Source: Aquimarina algiphila
Lineage (GTDB): Bacteria; Bacteroidota; Bacteroidia; Flavobacteriales; Flavobacteriaceae
Direction: 5' to 3'
NCBI RefSeq assembly: GCF_007489275.1
Contig: NZ_VLNR01000004.1
Location: 1 to 64,000, forward strand
DNA: 64,000 nucleotides
Part shown: positions 28,733 to 38,656 of the stretch, piece by piece
Layout: the number at the start of each line of letters is the position of its first letter
How positions within the stretch are numbered: the first letter of the stretch is position 1
The notes under the pieces: model-generated
Told to the model about the DNA's origin: nothing
Database searches by the model: none
Seen by the model: only the letters and a program-made list of their open reading frames with translations
Translations under genes and position numbers: made by a program

Positions 28733-31617
28733 GTATTCATATTTTAAAAACCATTGTGCTCTTTTTGTCTATATCAGTGACCTCTGCCATTGCTCAAAAT
28801 AATGAGTTACCAGAGGGGTATCCGATCACAGACAGAACTAAAACAAATTTGAATGTTGGATGGAAATTTCACTTAGGAGAAGTATCCGGAACACCAGAAG
28901 CTATAGATTTTGACGATTCTAAATGGGAAAAAGTTTCTGTCCCACACACCCTGCAGTTGGTATCATATGAAATGGATAGTATCGGAGAAAGTTGGGTTCA
29001 AAAAAAGTATTTAAGGGATTTTGGTTGGTATAGAAAAACGATTGTTGTAAAAGCAAAACCTTCAGAAAAAGTATTTCTTGAATTTGAAGGAGTCCATAAT
29101 GTAACCGAACTTTGGGTAAATGGCAAGAAAGTAGGTACTCATGAAATTAATGGGTATATCCCTTTTCATTTTGATATTTCCAATTATGTAAAATTTAATC
29201 AGGCAAACCTTATTGTAGTAAAAGCAGACAATCGATTTAATGAAACAATTTCTCCAGATCCACACAGAAGCGATTATGTAAAATTTGGAGGCTTATATCG
29301 AGATGTATACCTAGTTACTACAAATAAACTGCATGTATCATATAATTGGGAAAAATTTGATGCTGGTGTACATATTACTACACCCACAGTAAATAAAAGA
29401 AATGGTACTGTATCAATTAAAACTACGGTTACTAATGAAAATTCTACCCCCAAAAAATGTAAAATAGAAACCCGTATTATCAATGCAAAGGGATATGTTC
29501 TAAAAAAAATAACCCAAAGTATAAATATAGCTCCTAATTCTGATTATACATTTAGACAAACCTCTGGGTTAGAAGATGAAGATTTTCGTCTATGGTCTCC
29601 AGATACACCTTACCTATACAGAGTAAACTCTGTGATTTACGATGAGGAAAAGGCTGTTGATTTTGTAGAAAACAGCTTTGGATTCAGAACATTTAAACTT
29701 GTAAAAGGAAAAGGATTTGTTTTAAATGGTGAACCTATTTTTCTTATTGGAGTAAATCGGCATCAAAATTATCCAAATATAGGCGATGCCGTGCCTAATT
29801 CATTTCATTACAATGAAGCTTTACAATACAAGAAAGCAGGAATGAATATTATAAGATTATCACATTATACTCAAGATGATGCTTTTATAAAAGCTTGTGA
29901 CGAATTAGGGGTGTTAGTATATGAAGAACCTCCGACATGGATCGAATGGGGAGACGATGTCTGGTTTTCAAAATTAGAATCAGCAACCCGAACGATGATT
30001 AGGAATCATAGAAACCATCCATCAATTATATTTTGGGGAGCCGGTATTAATCATAGAGGACCTGTACCCAGAATGCAGTATGTCGCTAAAGAAGAAGACC
30101 CATTTAGACTTACCGCCTCAGCATCAAGCCCTTGGAATGGCATTCTTAATGCCGGAATTACAGATGTATATGCCACAATGGATTATAGAAGAACAGAATT
30201 TACAGAAAGTGATTTTGAAATGGTTATGGAACATGGTAGTTCTCCAAATGCCGAAGTAAATCAGTTTCATATCTCCCGTTATAAAGGAAGCAAACAAAAT
30301 ATTGCCGCTATTGCATGGTTAGGTGCTGATTATAATCACTTATTACCAAATGATGATCGATGGACTCGTGATTATATGACTAACTATGCGGTTCTAAGTT
30401 CTTATAGAGTTCCTAAACCTGTATATTATTGGTACCAATCAGAGCTGATTAAAAGCCCAATAGTACATATTGCAGATGAAACTGCTTCAAAAAATGGAAA
30501 AGTTAGAGTCTATAGCAATTGCCAAGAAGTAGCTCTATATCATAATAGAAAATTAATCGGGATACAAAAACCCGATAATGATATTACCAAAGTAAATTTA
30601 GATCACCCTTCATACACATTTCTTTTTAACTGGAAAGAAGGCACTCTAAGAGCTGAAGGGTTAAACAACGGACAAAAAATCACAGAACATATTCGTAAAA
30701 AAGAAGGCAAACCTCATCATATCGAAGTAAATTATAATATTAATGATCAACCTTTTTACGCAGGTGGTTCTGATATACGGTTGGCACATGCATATGTAGT
30801 TGATAAAAATGGTGAAGTCGTTACTTCTGCAACTCACAATATTCAATTCACTATTTCTGGAGATGGTAATATTATTGATAATGGAAAGATTAATGCAAAT
30901 CCAGCACGTTTGTATAATGGAGTAGCTTCTATATATATAAAAGCAAATGACACTCCTGGAAGTATTACAGTAACCGCTAAATCAAAAGGATTACAAAATG
31001 GAAGTGCAACAATTTCTACTTCAAAATTTAATCCCAATGAAATACAGAAAAATGCCAAACCAATTTTTGATTATCCCATCGTAAAGGCTGATATAGGAGG
31101 AGAAAAACAATTAGTACAGCATGAATGGCTTCCCTGGACAGGTAAATCAGATAAAGATATTATATTTAAGAGTAAACTTTATGGAGAATTAGAAATAAAA
31201 GTAAACTCAAATGATAGTATAAAATGGCATGGAAACAGTTCAGTTTCTGGTGAACTTGGATTTATAGCATCAGATGGTTTGTATACTAAAGATGAAAAAC
31301 TCATTTTAGAAATATCAAACCTAAAAAAGGGAAACTATTGTATTGAAACGTATCATCATGCTGCTAAAAAGAATACAAAAATTACAAACGAAATTGAAGT
31401 AGTTATTACAGATGCTAATGGTAAAATGATAAAAAAAGCGGATGATCATATCGTAGCGTATTACAATAATGAAACCACAGGAGAACGCAAACCTCTTTTT
31501 ATTAGATCTAATATATCTTCTGATGGAAAGACACCAATTAATCTGGAATTTAAAAATTTAAAAAAAGATCGAGATTTATGGCTAAATGGACTTGTATTAA
31601 AACAAAGGTCTAATTAA
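28717..31617 (+). CDS. GH2-family protein lacking the usual acid/base glutamate
   Basis: Large GH2 protein of 966 residues with a signal peptide (SVTSAIAQ, about residue 27). It has a sugar-binding sandwich (about 45-200), an Ig-like domain (215-330), a TIM barrel, a Big-type domain, and an extra C-terminal jelly-roll-like domain (about 800-966). In the barrel the conserved WSxGNE motif reads FWGAGINHRG, so Asn445 stands where the acid/base Glu should be. The candidate nucleophile Glu505 (VMEHGSS) is kept. It may use another acid, act on an activated or unusual substrate, or bind only. It overlaps the GH16 gene by 16 bases and is 35 bases before the esterase. Confidence 0.85.
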   Translation: MEKKISIHILKTIVLFLSISVTSAIAQNNELPEGYPITDRTKTNLNVGWKFHLGEVSGTPEAIDFDDSKWEKVSVPHTLQLVSYEMDSIGESWVQKKYLRDFGWYRKTIVVKAKPSEKVFLEFEGVHNVTELWVNGKKVGTHEINGYIPFHFDISNYVKFNQANLIVVKADNRFNETISPDPHRSDYVKFGGLYRDVYLVTTNKLHVSYNWEKFDAGVHITTPTVNKRNGTVSIKTTVTNENSTPKKCKIETRIINAKGYVLKKITQSINIAPNSDYTFRQTSGLEDEDFRLWSPDTPYLYRVNSVIYDEEKAVDFVENSFGFRTFKLVKGKGFVLNGEPIFLIGVNRHQNYPNIGDAVPNSFHYNEALQYKKAGMNIIRLSHYTQDDAFIKACDELGVLVYEEPPTWIEWGDDVWFSKLESATRTMIRNHRNHPSIIFWGAGINHRGPVPRMQYVAKEEDPFRLTASASSPWNGILNAGITDVYATMDYRRTEFTESDFEMVMEHGSSPNAEVNQFHISRYKGSKQNIAAIAWLGADYNHLLPNDDRWTRDYMTNYAVLSSYRVPKPVYYWYQSELIKSPIVHIADETASKNGKVRVYSNCQEVALYHNRKLIGIQKPDNDITKVNLDHPSYTFLFNWKEGTLRAEGLNNGQKITEHIRKKEGKPHHIEVNYNINDQPFYAGGSDIRLAHAYVVDKNGEVVTSATHNIQFTISGDGNIIDNGKINANPARLYNGVASIYIKANDTPGSITVTAKSKGLQNGSATISTSKFNPNEIQKNAKPIFDYPIVKADIGGEKQLVQHEWLPWTGKSDKDIIFKSKLYGELEIKVNSNDSIKWHGNSSVSGELGFIASDGLYTKDEKLILEISNLKKGNYCIETYHHAAKKNTKITNEIEVVITDANGKMIKKADDHIVAYYNNETTGERKPLFIRSNISSDGKTPINLEFKNLKKDRDLWLNGLVLKQRSN

Positions 31618-31652
31618 TTCTTCTTATCAAATAATTAATTTTAAAAAACATA

Positions 31653-32753
31653 ATGAATTCAAGAGCTACTTTATATTTTCTATCCTTATTTATCTTTATA
31701 AGTTGTAAGAATTCTTCAAAGGATATAGATATCATTAATGTCAATTATAACGACAACCATATATCATATGAAGGAAGAATAGGAGAAAATAAAACAAAGA
31801 GAGCCTCAGAAATATATTGGTCAGGCTCATCAATTAAAATAGTTTTTGAAGGAACTATGGTAAAAACTACTTTAGAAGACCAAAATGGTACGAATTATTT
31901 TAATATTATTATTGATGGAAAAAAAACTGATGTATTAAAATTAAAAAAAGGAAAACATACCTATTCGCTTACAGAAAAATTGACTTATGGTAAACATTCT
32001 ATAGAACTAACAAAAAGAAACGAATGGACGTTCGGCACTACTTTATTTTATGGGTTCGAAATAACAGGCTCCAAAATTTTAGAAGTCGCAAAAGATAAAT
32101 CTTTATTCATAGAATTTTATGGAGACTCTATTACAACGGGTCATGGAAATGAAGATTATACAGGAGAAGATAAAGCAGATGGAGATGTCACTAATAATTA
32201 CGCTACTTATGCTGCAATAACTGCAAAAGAATTAAACGCAGAATATTCGTGTATTGCTAGAGGTGGTATTGGCATTATGGTTAGTTGGTTCAATATGATT
32301 ATGCCAGAAATGTATGATCGATTAAACCCTAATGACCCCAATAGTAAATGGAATTTTGACGAAAAAAAACCTGATATTGTTGTTGTCAATCTTTTTCAAA
32401 ATGATTCCTGGATTGTAAATCAACCTAATCACGTTGAATTTAAAAGGCGATTTGGAAACAAAAAACCCACAGAAGATATAATTATTAATAAGTATCAATC
32501 ATTCTTAAAGAAAATTAGAAAACATTATCCGGGCACTAGCATTGTCTGTTTATTAGGTAATATGGATATCACAAAGGAAAACTCACCTTGGCCTGGTTAT
32601 GTGTCGAATGCAGTAAAAACTATGGGTGATAAAGATATATATACTTGTTATGTTCCACACAAAAATACTCCAGGTCATCCAAAGGTAGAAGAACATCAAA
32701 TTGTAGCTGAAAAGCTTTTGCAAATAATTAAAACTAAAATAATTGACAAATGA
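31653..32753 (+). CDS. CE2-like SGNH-fold carbohydrate esterase, lipoprotein
   Basis: Probably removes acyl groups (such as acetate) from saccharides. The 366-residue product has a lipoprotein signal (LFIFISCKNS, Cys18). An N-terminal beta-sandwich of about 130 residues comes before an SGNH hydrolase domain, the order seen in CE2 esterases. The nucleophile Ser159 is in FYGDSITTGHG; GNMD and the late histidine motif GHPKVEEH complete the site. No Asp is seen two positions before that His, so a Ser-His dyad is likely, as known in CE2. Its stop codon overlaps the next gene's start (ATGA). A 3'-end relic of this gene also sits before the second duplicate at 33953. Confidence 0.8.
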   Translation: MNSRATLYFLSLFIFISCKNSSKDIDIINVNYNDNHISYEGRIGENKTKRASEIYWSGSSIKIVFEGTMVKTTLEDQNGTNYFNIIIDGKKTDVLKLKKGKHTYSLTEKLTYGKHSIELTKRNEWTFGTTLFYGFEITGSKILEVAKDKSLFIEFYGDSITTGHGNEDYTGEDKADGDVTNNYATYAAITAKELNAEYSCIARGGIGIMVSWFNMIMPEMYDRLNPNDPNSKWNFDEKKPDIVVVNLFQNDSWIVNQPNHVEFKRRFGNKKPTEDIIINKYQSFLKKIRKHYPGTSIVCLLGNMDITKENSPWPGYVSNAVKTMGDKDIYTCYVPHKNTPGHPKVEEHQIVAEKLLQIIKTKIIDK

Positions 32754-33739
32754 AATCAATCGTCGTAACCACAGTATTCCTATTATTTACTGTTATTTCT
32801 TTTGCTCAGAAAGATAAAGTGATCTTCATTAAAGAAGTACCTATTAAATTAAAAAGCGCATCAAGGTATTCATTTCATATCGGTTATGAGGCCATAAAAG
32901 ATTGCGATATTGCCATAGATTTCTCTGGTGGACCTAATAAATTTTGGGCAGGTAAAACAATTCCTGTAAAAAAAGGTAAAGGGCTCACGCATATTGAAGT
33001 CGATATGAAAAACTCCCCAAGTCCTGGAAATGGATATAAAATTTCTCTAGCCATTAGAAAAAGAGGTGGAAATTGGGAAACCACAACAGCAGCTACATCC
33101 ATTAGTAATATTGAAATTACAAAACGTTCTGAGGAAATTTTGGATGATGCATCTTTTTCACCTTTAACTCCTAATATTGTTTCTAGTAGAGAAACATTTG
33201 ACTTTGAAATCAAATATAAAGCCAGTCAAGAAAGAAAAATTATAGTTGCAATTCATAATAAAGGGCAATGGATGGGTGCTAGTAAAGCAATTCTAGTACA
33301 GAAAGGGAGTGGCACAAAAAAAATACAGGTTAAAATGTCTCCTCCACCAGAAGGAGATAAATACAAGTTTACCCTTTATTATGGGTCTGGAGAAGGTTTC
33401 CCTGATAAATATATAATCAGTAAAGAAATTACAGATATTAAGATTACAAAAGCAGGAAAAAAACTAGAAACAACCACAACACAAACTGCAATACCTCAAA
33501 AAACGATTACACTATCTGACCTAAGGGAACAAAGTATACCGCTTTCTATTAATAAGAATTCTGATATTTTGACTATCCCAGGAGACGCACCATACAGCTT
33601 CATTAAAATTATCGCCATGAATGGCTCTATACTAAAAGAAAGTCAAAACACTAATTCTATTAAGGTTTCAGATCTGCCAAAAGGAGGATATTTTGCGATC
33701 ACAAACAAAAACGATTCTTATAAATTTATAAAATTTTAA
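32750..33739 (+). CDS. Secreted two-repeat beta-sandwich protein of unknown function (copy 1)
   Basis: I do not recognise a named family. The 329-residue product has a signal peptide (VISFAQ, about residue 20) and two related segments of about 105 residues each (20-125 and 135-240). Each has the pattern VPIKL/ETFDF ... AIDFSGGPN/VAIHNKG ... PVKKGKG/LVQKGSG ... SPSPGNGY/SPPPEGDKY. A linker leads to an ~80-residue C-terminal domain (VSDLPKGGYF...FIKF) resembling a type IX sorting domain. No catalytic motif is seen. The layout suggests a secreted or surface glycan-binding protein. It is co-transcribed with the CE2-like esterase, whose stop it overlaps. Confidence 0.75.
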   Translation: MKSIVVTTVFLLFTVISFAQKDKVIFIKEVPIKLKSASRYSFHIGYEAIKDCDIAIDFSGGPNKFWAGKTIPVKKGKGLTHIEVDMKNSPSPGNGYKISLAIRKRGGNWETTTAATSISNIEITKRSEEILDDASFSPLTPNIVSSRETFDFEIKYKASQERKIIVAIHNKGQWMGASKAILVQKGSGTKKIQVKMSPPPEGDKYKFTLYYGSGEGFPDKYIISKEITDIKITKAGKKLETTTTQTAIPQKTITLSDLREQSIPLSINKNSDILTIPGDAPYSFIKIIAMNGSILKESQNTNSIKVSDLPKGGYFAITNKNDSYKFIKF

Positions 33740-33914
33740 AAAAGTGAATTCCATTATACAAACTATTTCAATGAACCCTTTTCTCAAAACACCAAAGTAT
33801 TGATGGTTTTACTTAATAAAAACCTATCAACTCAAAACGACTATTAAAGAAGGTGGTAATTAGCTTTATCACAACCTAAAAATAAGCTCGAGAAAAAAAT
33901 CAAAACCATAACTA

Positions 33915-33956
33915 AAAACTTTTGCTAATATTAAACCCAAAATAATTGATAAATGA
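33915..33956 (+). pseudogene. Relic of the CE2 esterase 3' end (duplication scar)
   Basis: Read in frame into the TGA at 33954-33956, this stretch encodes KTFANIKPKIIDK and a stop. The esterase ends KLLQIIKTKIIDK and a stop, with the same ATGA overlap with the following gene. Eight of 13 residues match and the last 5 are identical, so this piece was carried along when the neighbouring gene was duplicated. Confidence 0.75.
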
Positions 33957-34954
33957 AATCAATCTTAACAACAACCGCACTCCTACTATTCACTCTTATT
34001 TCTTTTTCTCAAAAAGATGAAATAGTTTTTATCAAAGAAGTACCTATTAAATTACAAAGTTCTTCTCTGTATACATTTTACGTTAGATATGAAGCCACCA
34101 AAGATTGCGATATTGCAATAGATTTTTATGGCGGACCAAATAATTTTTGGGGAGGAAAAACAGTGCCTGTAAAAAAAGGCAAAGGACATAAAAAGATCGA
34201 AATCTATATGAATGAGTCACCCAAACCTGGAAATGGATATACTATTTCTGCAGCCATTAGAAAACGAGGCGGAAATAGAAAAACTACTACAGCTGCAACA
34301 TCTATAAATAATATTCAGATCACAAAACGCTCTGAGGAAATTATAGATGATGCCTCCTTTTCTCATCTAAGTCCTATTATTGTTTCTAACCAAGAAACTG
34401 TAGATTTTAAAATTAAATATAAGGCAAGTCAAGAAAGAAAAATTGTAGTTACAGTTCATAACAACGGATTGGGTATTGGTACAAGTGAAACAATTCCTGT
34501 TCAAAAAGGAATTGGAACAAAAGAAATACAGGTTAAAATGTCTTCTCCTCCAAAGGGGAACAAATATAAATTTACTCTTTATTATGGATCCGAGGAGGGC
34601 TTTCCTAATAAATATATAATTAGTAAAACAATAACAGATATTCGGACTACGAAAAGAGTAAAAAAAGTAGAAACCACCCCAAAACCTCCAATAAAGCCAA
34701 CTCCAAAACCACAGGAAACAATTAATGTAAAAGATTCAGGAGAAAAGAGTATTACCCTTTCTCTTAATAAGGAATCAAATATTTTAACGCTGCCAGGAAA
34801 ACCAAGTTATACACTTATTCAGATTATTACATCACAAGGTCAACTGGCAAAAGAAGCTAAAAATTCAAATTCTATAGAGGTGTCAGATTTACCAAAAGGT
34901 AATTATGTTGCCATCACTAGTGAGAATGACTATTATCAATTTGTAAAATTTTAA
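33953..34954 (+). CDS. Secreted two-repeat beta-sandwich protein of unknown function (copy 2)
   Basis: Tandem duplicate of the gene at 32750, 333 residues, with the same layout: signal peptide (LISFSQ), two repeats, linker and C-terminal sorting-like domain (VSDLPKGNYVA...FVKF). Similarity extends through most of the protein, for example KDCDIAIDF and SQERKIVV. The linker differs by a proline/lysine-rich insert (KPPIKPTPKPQET, about 240-255). Its start overlaps the esterase relic and it ends 4 bases before GH86. The gene has clearly diverged from copy 1 but stays open, so both copies seem useful, perhaps with different ligands. Confidence 0.75.
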   Translation: MKSILTTTALLLFTLISFSQKDEIVFIKEVPIKLQSSSLYTFYVRYEATKDCDIAIDFYGGPNNFWGGKTVPVKKGKGHKKIEIYMNESPKPGNGYTISAAIRKRGGNRKTTTAATSINNIQITKRSEEIIDDASFSHLSPIIVSNQETVDFKIKYKASQERKIVVTVHNNGLGIGTSETIPVQKGIGTKEIQVKMSSPPKGNKYKFTLYYGSEEGFPNKYIISKTITDIRTTKRVKKVETTPKPPIKPTPKPQETINVKDSGEKSITLSLNKESNILTLPGKPSYTLIQIITSQGQLAKEAKNSNSIEVSDLPKGNYVAITSENDYYQFVKF

Positions 34955-34958
34955 AGTA

Positions 34959-36785
34959 ATGAATATCAAGATAAAAATTATATCAATTTCTCTACTAATT
35001 TCAATTACCTCTTTTTCTCAAAATGCTAAAGTATCAATTGACTTTACAACACAAAAATACATTGGCTCAGAAAGTGAATTGAAAAGAGAAAAGTATTTTA
35101 ATATTCATAGTTCTTTTTCAAATTGGGGTTTAGCCTTTGAAGCTGATTATCTTTTTGATCAATTGGATATAAAATTTGGTAGAACTTTTGGCGGACCTGC
35201 ACCTTTTCGTAAATCTAAAACCGAAATCCCCAGTCCAAGTGTAGCTAAAACAAATGGAGCCAATACTGTAAAACATTGGAAAAATGCTCCTTTATTTAAT
35301 AAATACAAAACCAATGATCTTATCATTACTGATCATCCCAGAAGTGCATTTCAGCTTAATACTGATTATGATAAAATAGCAGCATATAATGTTGAATATA
35401 TAAAGAATGCATTCCCAGTTATGCCTAAGTATTATGAAGTAATGAATGAACCTTTTGTACATGCCAAAGATTATGTTAAAACCTGGGCAGAAACAGGTGG
35501 TGTTATTCTAGAAATGTCTAAGCTACATAAAGTAGTTGCAGATAAAATACATGCAGAAATTCCTGATATAATGGTAGGTGGGTATTCTTCTGCATGGCCA
35601 GAGGTCGATAGAAAAGATTTTGATCATTGGAATACAAGAATGAAGTTATTCATGGATACTGCTGGAGAAAGTATGAAATTCTTTGCCACACATCTATATG
35701 ACGGGAGGAATGTTGCGGGTGACTTTAACTATAGGTCAGGAAGTAATTCTGAAGCAATTTTAGATTTAATTGAATCATATAGTTATAAGAAATGGGGAGT
35801 TGTAAAACCCCATTTAATATCAGAGTATGGGTATACATCTAAAGGATTACTAGGAAAACCTTATTCTCCTGAATTAAGTGGTACTTGTTTAACCTCTTAC
35901 AATAATATCTTAATGTCCCTTCTAGACAAACCAGATCGACTATTAAAATCAATTCCTTTTATAGTTGGAGATGGTAATTGGTTTTATCAAGATAAAAAAA
36001 ATAATCCTGATGGTCATCCGTACCCATGGGTAATCTTAAGAAAAAACAAAGATGGAGTTAAAAAATTCACAGATCTTAAAAAATTCTATGAATTATGGAA
36101 AAATGTATCCGGAAAAAGAATCGATATTACTTCCAATAATCCAGATATACAGGTTAATGCTTTTCTAAAACCAGAAAAAGCTTACGTTGCGTTAAATAAT
36201 CTGCACGACAAAGAACAATCAATAGCATTAGATTTCCTTAACAAAAGTGCTGATCATATAAAAAATATTACATTAAGAAGATTATACACTAATACTTCTG
36301 GCATCCCTAAATTAATCTATTTCACTGACCTTTCAGTCATGAAAAATATCGATCTTAAACCAGGAGAGACTGTAATACTAGAATGTGATATTGATACAAT
36401 TCAGTTTTCTAACTCTATAATCGAGAACAACTCCTATTCTAAAACTTACTTACAAAAAATTGAAGCTAATAAAACAATAAGTTTTGATATTGATAATGTA
36501 GAAACAGCTAAAAAAGGGAGAGCATTTATAAAAATGGGAATAGGGAGAGCACATGAATTAAGTAAAAGTCCAAAAATAACGATCAATGGCCATATTGCCA
36601 AAATCCCAAGTAATTGGGCAGGTTATGACCAAGCAAGTAGAGATCAATTTTTTGGAGTAATTAATATTCCTATTGATATAGAATATACATCTTCTGGTAC
36701 AAATAAGATTGAAGTCACTTTTCCGGATACTGGAGGACATGTAAGTTCTGTTATTTTAAATGTGGAGAGGATGAGCAAAAATTAA
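34959..36785 (+). CDS. GH86 beta-porphyranase/beta-agarase
   Basis: Endo-hydrolase of red-algal galactans; GH86 members act on agarose or porphyran. The 608-residue product has a signal peptide (SITSFSQ, about residue 21). The TIM barrel carries the acid/base Glu164 in YYEVMNEPFVHA and the nucleophile Glu289 in HLISEYGYTS. Two C-terminal beta domains follow (about 400-490 and 500-608, with FIKMGIGRAHEL and ITINGH), as is usual for GH86. It closes the GH16-GH2-esterase-duplicates operon, 4 bases after the second duplicate. This is the clearest indicator that the locus targets agar/porphyran. No type IX sorting domain is obvious. Confidence 0.92.
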   Translation: MNIKIKIISISLLISITSFSQNAKVSIDFTTQKYIGSESELKREKYFNIHSSFSNWGLAFEADYLFDQLDIKFGRTFGGPAPFRKSKTEIPSPSVAKTNGANTVKHWKNAPLFNKYKTNDLIITDHPRSAFQLNTDYDKIAAYNVEYIKNAFPVMPKYYEVMNEPFVHAKDYVKTWAETGGVILEMSKLHKVVADKIHAEIPDIMVGGYSSAWPEVDRKDFDHWNTRMKLFMDTAGESMKFFATHLYDGRNVAGDFNYRSGSNSEAILDLIESYSYKKWGVVKPHLISEYGYTSKGLLGKPYSPELSGTCLTSYNNILMSLLDKPDRLLKSIPFIVGDGNWFYQDKKNNPDGHPYPWVILRKNKDGVKKFTDLKKFYELWKNVSGKRIDITSNNPDIQVNAFLKPEKAYVALNNLHDKEQSIALDFLNKSADHIKNITLRRLYTNTSGIPKLIYFTDLSVMKNIDLKPGETVILECDIDTIQFSNSIIENNSYSKTYLQKIEANKTISFDIDNVETAKKGRAFIKMGIGRAHELSKSPKITINGHIAKIPSNWAGYDQASRDQFFGVINIPIDIEYTSSGTNKIEVTFPDTGGHVSSVILNVERMSKN

Positions 36786-36867
36786 ATATCAAAGATTTAT
36801 TCTAGATATTTCTTTCTATTAAACCTTTTAACTAACAATCTATGTACGTAACATTATAATACGAATG

Positions 36868-36903
36868 GCCCCTCTTCAAAGTTTGTAAGGGGCTTTTCTT
36901 TTT
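36868..36903 (+). terminator. Terminator after GH86
   Basis: GCCCCT (36868-36873) and AGGGGC (36888-36893) pair around a 14-base loop and are followed by TTTTCTTTTT. It lies between the convergent GH86 and GH29 genes and is T-rich only on the plus side. Confidence 0.65.
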
Positions 36904-37075
36904 ACCAAAATCACATATTATCTCCAAGCATTTCTCTAATTCCTAAGATTTGTTAAGCTAGTTTAATACTTTTGAAGTTAATGCAAAATTTATTCCTATG
37001 ATAAGGATGAAAGGAAATGCTATCAATACAAATATTTCTTTTAGCAATACTAGTTTTTTTTTTAAAAGACTAATC

Positions 37076-38617
37076 TTAGTTTTTATTACCTCTGTAAATA
37101 CCATCAAATGCTTTTTCTAATTCTATTTTAAAAGCAAAAGCATGTTTACCTACTTTTGTTTGTGGCTTATGTATTTTTAGTCCATTCTCATTTCTTTCCC
37201 AACTGATTTTTTCGTTTGATCCTAAAAAACTAATATTTTTAATGGGATCTGCAAGGCTAGTCAATCGAGTAGAAAACGATGTAATTAATATATCAGCTGT
37301 TGGCCAATCCATTACAAAAGCATAAATAGTATTTCCTTTAACAGTAAATCTAATATCGTTTTCAGTCATCGTATGTACTTCATATTCTGTATGATCTCCC
37401 ATTTTTGAGCGTGTTTTTCCTTCCCCATACATAATCCAAGGACGTGTTTCATAAATGGCTTCGCCATTTATTTGTAACCACTCTCCTATTTCTAATAATA
37501 CTTGTTTCTGATCATTAGGGATTGTACCATCTGCCTTAGGTCCAACATTTAATAATAAGTTACCATTTTTGCTTACAATATCAACAAAATCATCTATAAG
37601 TTCGCCTGCAGGTTTAGTTTGCCAATCTTTTACATAAGACCAGGAATTACGCCCAATAGAAGTATCGGTTTGCCAAGGCAATTCTCTAATTCTATCTAAT
37701 TTTCCTCGTTCAAGATCTAAAACTGCGGCTCCATCAGGAATGGGTTCCCATCCTATTTTTTTATAATTAAGTACAACTTCTTTATTCCATTGGGTTGCCA
37801 GATTATAATAATCTGACAGAATCTTTAACCTGTTTTCTTCATATTCTGGTGCACAAAATCCAAAATCAAACCACATTAAATCCAATTTGTACTTTTCAAT
37901 CATATCCATACTCCTTTTGTAAAAAAGATCCAAAAACTCAGGTGTAGGAGGATCAAGATATCCATGAGGTTTAAGATAAAAATCTTGAAATTCGGGATTT
38001 GTTGTATCAAAATTTTTATCATATGCCCACCACTTATATCCAAATGCCAGATGAGATGAACTTCCTACTTTAAGGTGTTCATTACGTGCTTCGACAGCTA
38101 ATTCACCTAGAACATCTCTTTTTGGCCCCATGTCTACAGCATTCCATCTTGTATGAGAAGAATTATACATGGCAAAACCATCACAATGCTCTCCTACCGG
38201 AACAACATACTTTGCTCCAGCTTTTTTAAACAAACTTATCCATTCTTTGGCGTCAAAGTTTTCTCCTTTAAACATTGGGATAAAATCTTTATATCCAAAC
38301 TCGCCTGGTTCTCCATAGGTCTTAACATGGTATTGATATGTAGGATTATCCTCTTGGTAAGTTTTTCCTGTATTATGATTGGTTTTCTTTTTACGATACA
38401 TTTGATATCCATACCATTCATTACCATATTCTGGAACTGCATATACTCCCCAATGAATGAATATACCAAGTTTCGCATCTTGAAACCATTTCGGAGATTT
38501 ATATTGACTTAAAGATTCCCAAGTGGGTTCATATTTTTTACTCTCCTGTGCTTCTAATGAAAGAAGATTAAAAATAGTAAGCAATCCAAAATGGAAATAA
38601 ATAAAATACTTCTTCAC
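37076..38617 (-). CDS. GH29 alpha-L-fucosidase/alpha-L-galactosidase family enzyme (copy 1)
   Basis: Retaining exo-enzyme of family GH29, periplasmic after removal of a signal peptide (LLSLEAQ, about residue 24). The 513-residue product has the family hallmarks FGIFIHWG-type (LGIFIHWGVYAVPEYGNEWY), CDGFAMYNS, and the nucleophile Asp251 in DLMWFDFGF. A C-terminal sandwich follows. Fucose is 6-deoxy-L-galactose, and some GH29 enzymes remove L-galactose or its 6-sulfate from porphyran, which fits this locus (established knowledge plus inference). It lies downstream of the lipoprotein gene after a long hairpin. It shares an 89-base identical tract with the other GH29 gene. Confidence 0.88.
   Translation of the reverse strand: MKKYFIYFHFGLLTIFNLLSLEAQESKKYEPTWESLSQYKSPKWFQDAKLGIFIHWGVYAVPEYGNEWYGYQMYRKKKTNHNTGKTYQEDNPTYQYHVKTYGEPGEFGYKDFIPMFKGENFDAKEWISLFKKAGAKYVVPVGEHCDGFAMYNSSHTRWNAVDMGPKRDVLGELAVEARNEHLKVGSSSHLAFGYKWWAYDKNFDTTNPEFQDFYLKPHGYLDPPTPEFLDLFYKRSMDMIEKYKLDLMWFDFGFCAPEYEENRLKILSDYYNLATQWNKEVVLNYKKIGWEPIPDGAAVLDLERGKLDRIRELPWQTDTSIGRNSWSYVKDWQTKPAGELIDDFVDIVSKNGNLLLNVGPKADGTIPNDQKQVLLEIGEWLQINGEAIYETRPWIMYGEGKTRSKMGDHTEYEVHTMTENDIRFTVKGNTIYAFVMDWPTADILITSFSTRLTSLADPIKNISFLGSNEKISWERNENGLKIHKPQTKVGKHAFAFKIELEKAFDGIYRGNKN
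38211..38299 (-). repeat. 89-base identical tract shared by both GH29 genes (copy A)
   Basis: The reverse complement of this segment is identical over 89 bases to 43038-43126. It encodes the GH29 stretch GYKDFIPMFKGENFDAKEW and its flanks. Identity ends sharply on both sides, where codons begin to differ. Confidence 0.85.
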
Positions 38618-38656
38618 AATTTTTTAAGTTTTATTAAAATAAATTTATTCTATAAA

